A stretch of 64,000 nucleotides of DNA from DTU019 sp050949825 (lineage in GTDB: Bacteria > Bacillota > Syntrophomonadia > Syntrophomonadales > Syntrophomonadaceae): positions 55,502 to 119,501 of the forward strand of contig JBMNGL010000004.1 in NCBI GenBank assembly GCA_050949825.1. Reading direction: 5' to 3'. The position numbers and the translations under genes were made by a program. Within the stretch, counting starts at the first letter, position 1; every line of letters begins with the position of its first letter. A model generated the notes under the pieces. The model saw only the letters and a program-made list of their open reading frames with translations. It was not told where the DNA came from and did no database searches. Shown here piece after piece: positions 17,132 to 24,930 of the stretch.

Positions 17132-17851
17132 ATGTTTAAAGCGATCTTATTCGATCTGGATGGAACCCTGCTGAATATTAATATGAATGAATTCCTGAGG
17201 CATTATTTCCAAACCATGGTGGAAATGGCTGCACATGCAGGTTACGGCCAGCCTCAGGGGTTGGTCGAGCAGGTCTTTAAATCCACCGGGGTGATGATAG
17301 AAAACCGTGATCCTGGTTTCACCAACCAGGATGTTTTCATGAACGATTTTTTTAACTCCTGGCCGTATTCACGCGCGGAATTTGAACCATTTTTCGCATG
17401 TTTTTACCGGGAGGGATTCCCCCGGCTGCGCCATTTATGTCAACCTTTTGCCGGCGTCCCCGAATTGCTGCAGCGTATGACGGAGGAAAAACTCAAGAAG
17501 ATAGCAGTGGCTACCAATGCGGTTTTTCCCTTAACCGCTCTGCAGCAGCGTATCACCTGGGCAGGCCTTGAGCCGGATAATTTTGACCTGATTACTTCCT
17601 ATGAGATAATGCATTACTGCAAACCACATCTGGAATATTACCGGGAAATTTGCGAAAAGCTGCAAGTAGAGCCCCAGGATTGTCTGATGGTAGGAAATGA
17701 TATGGGGGAGGATGTCATAGCCCAAAAGTTGGGCATGAAAACCTATCTCATCGAAGACCTGCTGATTGATCCCGGCAATACCGGCTTGGAGCCGACCTGG
17801 CGAGGATCTATGCAGGATTTCCTGTCGTTTGCGGCCCAATTCGAAAATTAG
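17132..17851 (+). CDS. HAD-superfamily hydrolase
   Basis: A 239-residue cytosolic phosphatase of the phosphoglycolate-phosphatase-like group. Motif I is DLDGTLL (nucleophile Asp8), motif II a Thr in VATNAVF, motif III Lys in YCKPHLEYY and motif IV GNDMGEDV. A cap domain of about 100 residues lies between motifs I and II. AAGGAG precedes the ATG. It follows the CMD-like gene closely and precedes a spore protein gene. Substrate unknown. Confidence 0.88.
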   Translation: MFKAILFDLDGTLLNINMNEFLRHYFQTMVEMAAHAGYGQPQGLVEQVFKSTGVMIENRDPGFTNQDVFMNDFFNSWPYSRAEFEPFFACFYREGFPRLRHLCQPFAGVPELLQRMTEEKLKKIAVATNAVFPLTALQQRITWAGLEPDNFDLITSYEIMHYCKPHLEYYREICEKLQVEPQDCLMVGNDMGEDVIAQKLGMKTYLIEDLLIDPGNTGLEPTWRGSMQDFLSFAAQFEN

Positions 17852-17908
17852 GGAAAGGGTCGCCTGCCGCTGATAGGGGATGTGTTTATATATCAAGGAG
17901 GATACAGT

Positions 17909-18094
17909 ATGGCTGCCAGAAGCAAAAAGAACAAGGTGTTAACTGAAAGGGATCTGTTAAAAATAGAAATTGCCAAAGAAATCGGTATTTGGGAGCAGGT
18001 GCAAAGCCAGGGTTGGGAGTCCTTGAGCAATGCCGTTTGTGGCAAAGTAGGCGGGTTAATGAGCAAACGATTAAGAAACGGAGCCAAACCCTGA
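17909..18094 (+). CDS. Small acid-soluble spore protein, alpha/beta type
   Basis: A 61-residue DNA-binding spore protein. It carries the germination-protease site context (KIEIAKEIG, matching E-I-A) and the second conserved block WESLSNAVCGKVGGLMSKRL, corresponding to GYLTARENGSVGGEMVKRL in Bacillus SASP. It is a divergent clostridial form with a Cys in the second block. AAGGAGG lies seven bases before the ATG; the longer upstream frame is not needed. It would be made in the forespore and coat DNA to protect it. Confidence 0.82.
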   Translation: MAARSKKNKVLTERDLLKIEIAKEIGIWEQVQSQGWESLSNAVCGKVGGLMSKRLRNGAKP

Positions 18095-18176
18095 AACAAT
18101 CCCGCAAGATGGGGGCAGATTGGCCTGCCATTGCTTAGCCCGCTCTGCTTGTCGATATAAAAACTGAGGTATAGCC

Positions 18177-20297
18177 ATGAGAATACATGAGATAATGACC
18201 AGAGGCCCGATTTTACTGCGTCCAGAGCAAACACTAGCCGAGGTTTTACAGATCTTCATGGAAAACAAGATAGATGGCGCCCCGGTGGTGGATCACAATG
18301 ACCAGCTTATCGGCCTCATAACTAAAAGCCATATTTATCGTACCGCAGCCAAATCAATGGATGATTCGATACGCGTCGAAGAATTGATGACCAGGGATGT
18401 TTTTGCCGGTCATCCCGAGGATCAGTTTGAAGATGTGGTAACCCCTATGGTGCCGCGTTTGCCGGTTATCGATGACGACAACAAGGTAATTGGCATGCTG
18501 ACCCGGGGAGATATTGCCAATGCCTTTTTCAACTCCTACCAGAACATTTCCAGTGAACTGGATACCATTATCAATTCGACCCATAACATGATCATTTCCA
18601 TTGATAAGCACGGCAAGATTAAGGTTTTCAACCGTGCTGCGGAGCGGCTGTTGGAAATTAAGGCCGAGGATGTTGTCGGCAAACCGATCCGGGAGGTTTT
18701 GCCATCCAGCCGCTTGATAGAAGTTATGCAAGGCGGACAGGCAGAACCACTGCAGAGGATTGAAATCAATGGCCGTAATTTCATGTCTAACCGTTCCCCG
18801 ATTATCAAAGAGGGTAAAACTATCGGTGCAGTAGCAGTTTTGCAGGACATATCAGAAATCGAAAAGATCTCTAAAGAGCTGCAGATTGTTACTGAGCTGC
18901 ATGAACAGTTGGACGCCATCATTGAATCCTCTTATGACGGCCTCTATATTACTGATGGACAGGGTATTACCCTGCGCTTGAATAAAGCCTTTGAGATGAT
19001 CAGTGGAATCAAGGCTCATGAGTTTATGCAGCACGATGTGGAAGATATTGAGGCTGCCGGGGTAGTGTCCCAATCAGTCACCAAGGCGGTTTTACAGCAA
19101 CGCGAACCGGCTACCATCATCCAGCAGTATAAAACGGGCCGAACGGCTCTGGCCACTGGTAATCCGGTTTTTGACAAAAATGGTCGCATATTCAGGGTAG
19201 TATGTAATGTTCGTGATATCACCGAATTGAATATGCTTAAACATAAGCTGGAACAGGTGCAGGGCCTATCCCAGCATTATGCCAGTGAGTTGAGAAACCT
19301 GCGCATCAAATATTCCCAGTCGCTGCGCATGGTGGCTAATTCAGCCATTATGCGCAAGATGCTGGAAATGGTATTGCGGGTGGCGCAGGTTGAATCAACC
19401 ATCTTGATTACCGGCGCCTCAGGAACCGGAAAGGAACTGATTGCGGAGATCATTCATGAGAACAGTCCCTGCCGCAAAGGTCCCTATCTAAAGATCAATT
19501 GCGGCGCTATACCGGAAAACCTCCTGGAGTCGGAGTTATTCGGTTATGAGGGGGGCGCTTTTACCGGTGCTCGCAAAGAGGGCAAACCGGGCTATTTCGA
19601 ACTAGCCACCGGGGGCACCCTGTTTTTGGATGAAATTGCTGAGTTGCCCCTGGGTTTACAGGTTAAGCTGTTAAGGGTGTTGCAAAGCAAAGAGATCACC
19701 CGGGTGGGGGGAACTACACCCTTTACCGTGGATGTTCGTATTATCGCGGCTACTAATCGTGATCTCCTGGAGATGGTTAAGAACAGGCAGTTTCGCGGAG
19801 ATCTTTATTACCGTCTCAATGTTCTTCCTGTTCATGTTCCGACACTGCGGGAGCGGAAAGATGATATCCCCAACCTGGTAGTTCACTTTATGAAGATGTT
19901 TAATCAGAAATATCAGCTCACCAAAAGGATTTCTCCAGAAGTGGTTGACATATTAATGGGGTATGATTGGCCCGGCAATGTGCGTGAGCTGGAGAATTTG
20001 ATAGAACGCCTGGTGGTCATCACGCCTGGCGACACCATTACCTGGGAGGATCTGCCCGCCCACCTGCTCCCAGGGGCTGCCGAGGCCATTAATGGCAGTA
20101 CTTCTCAAGTACTGGTTTCAGGTATTATTCCCTTGAGGGACGCGGTCGCAAGCGTTGAAAAACAGATCCTGGAACAGGCTTACATGAAGTATCGCACCAC
20201 TCGTCAGATGGCACGCGAGTTAAAGGTTGATGTGTCAACGGTGGTGAGAAAAGCAGCCAAATATGGGATATCCTCCCCTGCAAATACGAAACGCTAG
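18177..20297 (+). CDS. Sigma-54-dependent activator: CBS pair, two PAS, AAA+, HTH (first copy)
   Basis: A 706-residue enhancer-binding protein. Two CBS motifs span residues 1-120 (IMTRGPILLRPEQTLAEVL; LMTRDVFAGHPEDQF), PAS domains about 125-235 and 245-355, AAA+ about 395-625, and a Fis-type HTH about 664-700 (RTTRQMARELKVDVSTVVRKAA). The AAA+ domain has GAFTGA, which contacts sigma-54, Walker B TLFLDEI and the arginine finger region FRGDLYYRLNVL. Walker A reads GASGTGKE, with Ala where Glu is usual; the paralog keeps Glu. CBS domains usually sense adenine nucleotides and PAS domains ligands or redox state. It is followed by a second copy and the butyrate operon, so control of that operon is likely. 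Confidence 0.93.
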   Translation: MRIHEIMTRGPILLRPEQTLAEVLQIFMENKIDGAPVVDHNDQLIGLITKSHIYRTAAKSMDDSIRVEELMTRDVFAGHPEDQFEDVVTPMVPRLPVIDDDNKVIGMLTRGDIANAFFNSYQNISSELDTIINSTHNMIISIDKHGKIKVFNRAAERLLEIKAEDVVGKPIREVLPSSRLIEVMQGGQAEPLQRIEINGRNFMSNRSPIIKEGKTIGAVAVLQDISEIEKISKELQIVTELHEQLDAIIESSYDGLYITDGQGITLRLNKAFEMISGIKAHEFMQHDVEDIEAAGVVSQSVTKAVLQQREPATIIQQYKTGRTALATGNPVFDKNGRIFRVVCNVRDITELNMLKHKLEQVQGLSQHYASELRNLRIKYSQSLRMVANSAIMRKMLEMVLRVAQVESTILITGASGTGKELIAEIIHENSPCRKGPYLKINCGAIPENLLESELFGYEGGAFTGARKEGKPGYFELATGGTLFLDEIAELPLGLQVKLLRVLQSKEITRVGGTTPFTVDVRIIAATNRDLLEMVKNRQFRGDLYYRLNVLPVHVPTLRERKDDIPNLVVHFMKMFNQKYQLTKRISPEVVDILMGYDWPGNVRELENLIERLVVITPGDTITWEDLPAHLLPGAAEAINGSTSQVLVSGIIPLRDAVASVEKQILEQAYMKYRTTRQMARELKVDVSTVVRKAAKYGISSPANTKR

Positions 20298-20336
20298 TGT
20301 TGCATAACCGCAACACATGTTGCAGCAACGCAACAC
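20297..20336. promoter_or_regulatory. Two tandem GTTGC-N6-GCAAC palindromes
   Basis: GTTGC-ATAACC-GCAAC spans 20299-20314 and GTTGC-AGCAAC-GCAAC spans 20319-20334. Their centres are exactly 20 bp apart, about two helical turns, so dimers would bind on one face. The stop codon of the first activator lies at 20295-20297. They are about 250 bp upstream of the sigma-54 promoter at 20575. I infer enhancer sites for the CBS-PAS activators, possibly autoregulatory. Confidence 0.7.
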
Positions 20337-20453
20337 CAGGGAATATCAGACTTTTGTTGGGGATTATCTAGAATCGGATCACTTCGTGTTGAAGCAGGTT
20401 AACAACTATTGCCCAGCCAAGACTGCCCACACCTGAAATGAAAGCTATTCATC

Positions 20454-20495
20454 AATTCCCCTGTTGCAGTAATGCAACAGGGGAATTTTTCTTTT
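20454..20495 (+). terminator. Terminator of activator 1 with an embedded GTTGC-N6-GCAAC site
   Basis: AATTCCCCTGTTGCA and TGCAACAGGGGAATT make 15-bp perfect arms around GTAA, followed by TTTCTTTTCC, a good intrinsic terminator. The stem contains GTTGC-AGTAAT-GCAAC (20463-20478), the same palindrome as upstream. Its centre is about 106 bp before the -24 element at 20576, the usual enhancer distance. Confidence 0.85.
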
Positions 20496-20574
20496 CCCTA
20501 TAGCAATTATTGGCATACCATCAATACATTGGGTAGTGCGGGTTAGGGACATCCCCGGTCTTTTCCTCAGAAAA

Positions 20575-20590
20575 TGGTACATATATTGCA
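20575..20590 (+). promoter_or_regulatory. Sigma-54 (-24/-12) promoter of the second activator
   Basis: TGGTACATATATTGCA matches TGGCAC-N5-TTGC with GG (576-577) and GC (588-589) separated by exactly ten bases. It lies 73 bp upstream of the activator-2 start and has an upstream palindrome at enhancer distance. Confidence 0.8.
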
Positions 20591-20662
20591 TGTTATTAGG
20601 TTATGGGGTTGTTTTGTCATGCAATTATTGACTGAGTAGAGAAACCGAGGTGGGTATATAAG

Positions 20663-22795
20663 ATGAAACTCAAAGAAATCATGACAGCGGATCCTATTGT
20701 GATTAAAGCGCATTTTACTATCGACAGGGTTATTGAGTTGTTTATTGAGAACAAGATCGACGGTGTACCTGTGGTAGACGAGCAAAACAAGTTGATCGGG
20801 TTGTTCACCAAAGGGCACATTTATAGAGCAGTGGCTCAATCTATGGACCTGAAAACCAGCATTGAGCATTTAATGACCCGGGATGTTTTTACCGGTCATC
20901 CCGATGATGAATTTGAAGATGTGGTTACCCCGGCTATACCTCGTCTTCCGGTGGTGGATGAGGAAGGCAGGGTAGTGGGGATTCTAACCCGGGGTGATAT
21001 AGCCAACGCCTTCTTCAATTCTTACCAGAGTATTTCCAGTGAACTTGAGGCCATCATTAATTCCACCCACAATATGATCATATCGGTGGATGAAATCGGT
21101 ACCATCAAGGTGTTCAATCGCTCGGCAGAGCGTTTGCTGGGGTTGGGCGCGGAGGTCATTGGCCAAAACATATTGGATGTTCTGCCCAACAGCCGCCTCA
21201 TGGAAGTGATGAAGAGTGGTCAGGTGGAGTTGATGCAGAAGATCAACATGCAAGGCAAGGAATTTGTCTCCAACCGCACTCCCATCATTAAGGACAACAA
21301 AACCATCGGAGCAGTGGCGGTATTACAAGACTCTTCAGAGTTGGAGAAGATTTCTCAGGAACTGCATTATGTAAAAGAACTGAACAAGGAATTGGATGCC
21401 ATTATTGAGTCTTCCTTTGACGGCCTCTATATCAGCGATGGAGAGGGAATTACCCTGCGTCTGAACAAGGCCTTTGAGATGATTAGCGGCATCAATAGCC
21501 ATGAATTCCTGGGTCGCAATGTTGATCATATCGAAAAGGAAGGCATTGTATCTGAATCAGTGACCAAATTGGTCTTGCAGCGTGGTGAACCGGTAACCAT
21601 CATTCAGAACTATAAAACCGGCAAAACCGCTCTGGCGACGGGCAATCCGGTATTCGACAAGGACGGCGGTATTTTTCGGGTAGTCTGTAATGTGCGGGAT
21701 ATAACCGAACTGAATATGTTAAAAGAAAAATTAGAACAAGCCCAGGGCTTGACGCAGCACTATGAGAGCGAATTGCGCTCCCTGCGCATGAAATACACTG
21801 CCCCGGATAGAATGGTAGTAAATTCTGCTGAAATGCGCAAAATGTTGGATATGGTAGTAAGGGTAGCCAAGGTGGAATCGACCATTTTAATTACCGGAGA
21901 GTCCGGCACCGGCAAGGAACTGATCGCGCAGACCATTCATGAGAACAGTCCTTGCCGTAAAGGCCCCTATATCAAGGTAAATTGCGGCGCCATTCCGGAA
22001 AATCTGCTGGAGTCTGAGCTGTTTGGCTACGATAATGGCGCTTTCACCGGTGCCAGGAAAGAAGGCAAACCGGGCTTTTTCCAACTGGCATCCGGCGGGA
22101 CCCTGTTCCTGGATGAAATCGGGGAACTGCCCCTGGGGCTACAGGTCAAACTGCTGCGGGTGCTGCAAAGCAAGGAGATTACCCGGGTGGGCGGCACCGC
22201 GCCGCTCAAAGTGGATGTGCGCATCGTAGCTGCAACCAACCGTGATTTGCTGGAAATGGTGCAAAATAAGCAGTTTCGCGGTGATTTGTATTATCGTCTC
22301 AATGTGCTGCCTATTCATGTACCCCCACTGCGTGAACGCAAGGATGACATTCCCAACCTGGTAGTGCATTTTGTGCAGGTCTTTAACCAAAAATATCAGC
22401 TTACAAAACGCATTGCCCCTGAAGTTGTGGAGATGTTTATGGGTTATGATTGGCCTGGTAATGTAAGAGAACTGGAAAACCTTATAGAACGATTGATTGT
22501 TGTCACCCCTGGTGATGTGATTGACTGGCATGATTTACCGGTGCATATTAGCAATGACCCCCTGGAATCCATTTATGAAAGCCCTTCACAGATTTCCGTC
22601 TCCGGAATTATTCCCTTAAAGGACGCTGTCGAAAGCGTAGAGCGACAGATCCTGCAACAGGCTTATGCCAAGTATCGAACCACCCGCCAGATGGCCCGGG
22701 AGCTCAAGGTGGATGCCTCGACTATCGTGCGCAAAGCAGCTAAATATGGGATTACCGCTGGAAAATTAGTACATCATCGGGCGTTGCAATTATGA
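20663..22795 (+). CDS. Sigma-54-dependent activator: CBS pair, two PAS, AAA+, HTH (second copy)
   Basis: A 710-residue close paralog of the preceding gene with the same layout: CBS motifs (MTADPIVIKAHFTIDRVI; LMTRDVFTGHPDDEF), two PAS domains, AAA+ and a C-terminal HTH (RTTRQMARELKVDASTIVRKAA). Here Walker A is canonical GESGTGKE (about residue 412), GAFTGA is intact and the Walker B is TLFLDEIGEL. The HTH helices are nearly identical in both copies, so both should read the same DNA site. GAGGTGGG precedes the ATG. It has its own sigma-54 promoter and lies directly upstream of the beta-oxidation operon, also under a sigma-54 promoter. Confidence 0.94.
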   Translation: MKLKEIMTADPIVIKAHFTIDRVIELFIENKIDGVPVVDEQNKLIGLFTKGHIYRAVAQSMDLKTSIEHLMTRDVFTGHPDDEFEDVVTPAIPRLPVVDEEGRVVGILTRGDIANAFFNSYQSISSELEAIINSTHNMIISVDEIGTIKVFNRSAERLLGLGAEVIGQNILDVLPNSRLMEVMKSGQVELMQKINMQGKEFVSNRTPIIKDNKTIGAVAVLQDSSELEKISQELHYVKELNKELDAIIESSFDGLYISDGEGITLRLNKAFEMISGINSHEFLGRNVDHIEKEGIVSESVTKLVLQRGEPVTIIQNYKTGKTALATGNPVFDKDGGIFRVVCNVRDITELNMLKEKLEQAQGLTQHYESELRSLRMKYTAPDRMVVNSAEMRKMLDMVVRVAKVESTILITGESGTGKELIAQTIHENSPCRKGPYIKVNCGAIPENLLESELFGYDNGAFTGARKEGKPGFFQLASGGTLFLDEIGELPLGLQVKLLRVLQSKEITRVGGTAPLKVDVRIVAATNRDLLEMVQNKQFRGDLYYRLNVLPIHVPPLRERKDDIPNLVVHFVQVFNQKYQLTKRIAPEVVEMFMGYDWPGNVRELENLIERLIVVTPGDVIDWHDLPVHISNDPLESIYESPSQISVSGIIPLKDAVESVERQILQQAYAKYRTTRQMARELKVDASTIVRKAAKYGITAGKLVHHRALQL

Positions 22796-22955
22796 AACAA
22801 GCGGTGCGTTGATGCAACGGAACATTAATTAGACCAGGAAAGATTCAAGTGAAAATGGAGCTAGACACGGACAGGACTGTTTCCGTAACTGAAAATAGCA
22901 CAGCAAGACTGCAACAAAAGCGAAGATGAAAGTTAATAATAAGGTCGGTAGTTTA

Positions 22956-22987
22956 AAAGGTCCGTTGCGTAAGCGCAACGGACCTTT
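22956..22987 (+). terminator. Hairpin after activator 2 with an embedded GTTGC-N6-GCAAC site
   Basis: AAAGGTCCGTTGCG and CGCAACGGACCTTT form 14-bp arms around TAAG. Only three Ts follow, so termination may be leaky. The stem contains GTTGC-GTAAGC-GCAAC (22964-22979), centred about 110 bp before the -24 element at 23081, almost the same spacing as at the other sigma-54 promoter. A shorter palindrome CGTTG-ATG-CAACG lies at 22807-22819. Confidence 0.75.
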
Positions 22988-23079
22988 GTTGCGGCGGGCA
23001 CTTTTTGCAGCAAAGGAAATATTGGTAGGCCATATAAATTCGACCTTACAGGGCTTCCGGGCTGGAAACGCAATGCTGA

Positions 23080-23095
23080 TGGCATATATTTTGCA
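23080..23095 (+). promoter_or_regulatory. Sigma-54 (-24/-12) promoter of the butyrate beta-oxidation operon
   Basis: TGGCATATATTTTGCA matches TGGCAC-N5-TTGCA with GG (81-82) and GC (93-94) ten bases apart. It would start transcription near 23106-23108, about 420 nt before the thiolase. It shares ATAT-rich spacing with the promoter at 20575. Confidence 0.82.
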
Positions 23096-23105
23096 TTATT
23101 AAATG

Positions 23106-23530
23106 GCAGGCAGGTAGTTTTACGACTCTCAGTTACCCAACTTTCCTCTTAATGATTTTAGTATCCGTATTGCCTGCTGGTGATGCACAGGCAAGATCAG
23201 GGTTCATCGCCGGAGGCAATACAACCTTTTTAAAACAACTGGCTTTTTTATATAAATGCACAATACAGCAGTAATGATTAATGCCAGTATTGCAAGCCGT
23301 TTAAATATTGGGCCTGACCGGAAAGGGGCCGCAAGGCCCCCCGGTTAGGAGCTAAAACCCTCGTACAGCGAACATAAGGATCTCGGCCGCGAGGCCATAC
23401 TCAAGCAACCTGGAGGGGAGGGATGAAAGCCAGCCTGGTGGGGAGATTTTCCATCCGAGAGCACAAAATGCCAAGTCGTGGGCGTAGAGAAACAATAATG
23501 ATATTTTGAGGAGTAAAGGAGGCTATCAAT
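23106..23530 (+). promoter_or_regulatory. Long structured 5' leader of the beta-oxidation operon
   Basis: About 420 nt with no gene. Three structures are visible. First, a stem with arms 23167-23185 and 23205-23222 (GTATTGCCT pairs with AGGCAATAC, continuing with GU pairs), followed by CCTTTTTAAA; inside it TTGCCTG can instead pair with CAGGCAA of the loop (23170-23176 with 23188-23194). Second, ACCGG (23317) with CCGGT (23341) enclosing GGGGCC-GCAA-GGCCCC. Third, TCTCGG (23381) can pair with CCGAGA (23455) around a G-rich segment. The mutually exclusive stems suggest attenuation or a riboswitch. I do not recognise a known riboswitch class. Confidence 0.5.
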
Positions 23531-24886
23531 TTGTCAGATTTTGTACAGAAATTAGAGATGAAAAGGGCGGATTACCCGAAAAAGGTACCGGTTGTCGGTT
23601 ATGGAGAGAGAAAAGCGGATTTTTCAGGTATGGGCCGCAAGCTTGACAATCCTTATGCCAAGTTGCGTGAAGTCGTATGCGTGGCGGCGGCAAGAACTCC
23701 ATTCGGGGTATTCGGCGGTAAATTGAAGGAGTATGATGCCCCCCAGTTGGGCGCCCTGGCTATTAAGGAAGTCATGCGCCGTGTGGAAGGCAAGGTTAAA
23801 GGCGAAGATGTGGATTATGTGTACATGGGTGAAGTTGTTCCTGCAGGCGTGGGACAAGTGCCCAGCCGCCAGGCTACTATACTGGCCGGACTGCCTGATA
23901 GTGTTCCTTCCATAACTATTAACAAGGTTTGTTCCTCCGGTATTAAAACTATTGATCTGGGTGTGCAGTTGATCAAGATCGGACGTGCTGAAATCGTCAT
24001 TGCCGGTGGTATGGAAAGCATGAGCAACTGCCCCTATTCTCTGCCGGACCAAAGATTTGGCAGCCGCATGGGCTTGCCCAATGGAAAGCTGGTGGACTTA
24101 ATGGTTTATGACGGATTGTGGGATGCATTCTACAACCGTCACATGGCTATTCATGGTTCGGAAGTATCCGATGAATTCGGCATCCCCAGAGAAGACATGG
24201 ATTGGTGGGCATACCTGTCGCAGTCCCGGGCGGTTGATGCCATGCAGAGTGGACGGCTTGATGAGGAAATCTTCCCGGTGGAGATCAAACGGGGCAAAGA
24301 GGTTATGAAACAGGATGAGGGTCCTCGTCCGGGCACCACTATTGAGAACCTGGCCAAACTTCCTCCGGTTTTCAATCATAAGAGCACGGTTACCGGCGGA
24401 CCGGGCAGCGTAACCGCCGGCAATGCCCCCGGTGTTAATGACGGTGGTTCTGCGGTTATGTTGATGAGCCGTGAAAAAGCGGATGAACTGGGTCTCAAAC
24501 CCTTGTTTACCATTGTCGACTATGCTGAAGTATCACAGTGGACCAAAGACATCGCTACCGTTCCCGGCTTATCCATTAAAAAGGTACTGGAACAGAACGG
24601 CTTAACCCCTGGGGACATTGCCCTGGTAGAGGCCAATGAGGCCTTTGCGGCGGTGGTTTTAGTGAGCTGCATGGGGGTTCTGGGAATGAGCAAAGAAGAT
24701 ATGGTGGCCAAAGTCAATGTGAATGGCTCTGCTATCGCCTATGGACATCCCATTGGCGCCAGCGGCGCTCGTATTCTGATGACCCTGGGTTATGAATTGA
24801 AACGCCGTGGTGGCGGCTTTGGTGTTTGCGGCATCTGCTCCGGGCACGCTCAGGGTGATGCCATGCTGATCAAGGTGGAACCATAG
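23531..24886 (+). CDS. Acetyl-CoA acetyltransferase, N-terminally extended
   Basis: A 451-residue thiolase opening the sigma-54-driven operon. The nucleophile Cys is in INKVCSSGIKTID and the His in NEAFAAV and GHPIGASGARI. It has about 43 extra residues before the thiolase core (REVVCVAAARTPFG starts at residue 46, residue 3 or so in the 395-residue paralog). The usual CxGGGxG near the C-terminus reads CGICSGHAQGDA here, so the second Cys is kept but the glycine loop differs. The start is TTG at 23531 behind AAAGGAGG. It should split acetoacetyl-CoA to acetyl-CoA in syntrophic butyrate oxidation. Confidence 0.92.
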   Translation: MSDFVQKLEMKRADYPKKVPVVGYGERKADFSGMGRKLDNPYAKLREVVCVAAARTPFGVFGGKLKEYDAPQLGALAIKEVMRRVEGKVKGEDVDYVYMGEVVPAGVGQVPSRQATILAGLPDSVPSITINKVCSSGIKTIDLGVQLIKIGRAEIVIAGGMESMSNCPYSLPDQRFGSRMGLPNGKLVDLMVYDGLWDAFYNRHMAIHGSEVSDEFGIPREDMDWWAYLSQSRAVDAMQSGRLDEEIFPVEIKRGKEVMKQDEGPRPGTTIENLAKLPPVFNHKSTVTGGPGSVTAGNAPGVNDGGSAVMLMSREKADELGLKPLFTIVDYAEVSQWTKDIATVPGLSIKKVLEQNGLTPGDIALVEANEAFAAVVLVSCMGVLGMSKEDMVAKVNVNGSAIAYGHPIGASGARILMTLGYELKRRGGGFGVCGICSGHAQGDAMLIKVEP

Positions 24887-24930
24887 GTTTTAGCGCATAA
24901 GAATCTGAAATATTGAGGGAGGCGAATTTT

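Noticed and set aside
18120..18135. TGGCCTGCCATTGC as a sigma-54 promoter for the first activator
   Set aside because: GG and GC are nine bases apart; sigma-54 needs ten.
23400..23460. Part of the leader (GGAGGGGAGGGATGAAAGCC) as a SAM-type riboswitch
   Set aside because: The order of conserved elements and the closing stem of the SAM-I class are not present.
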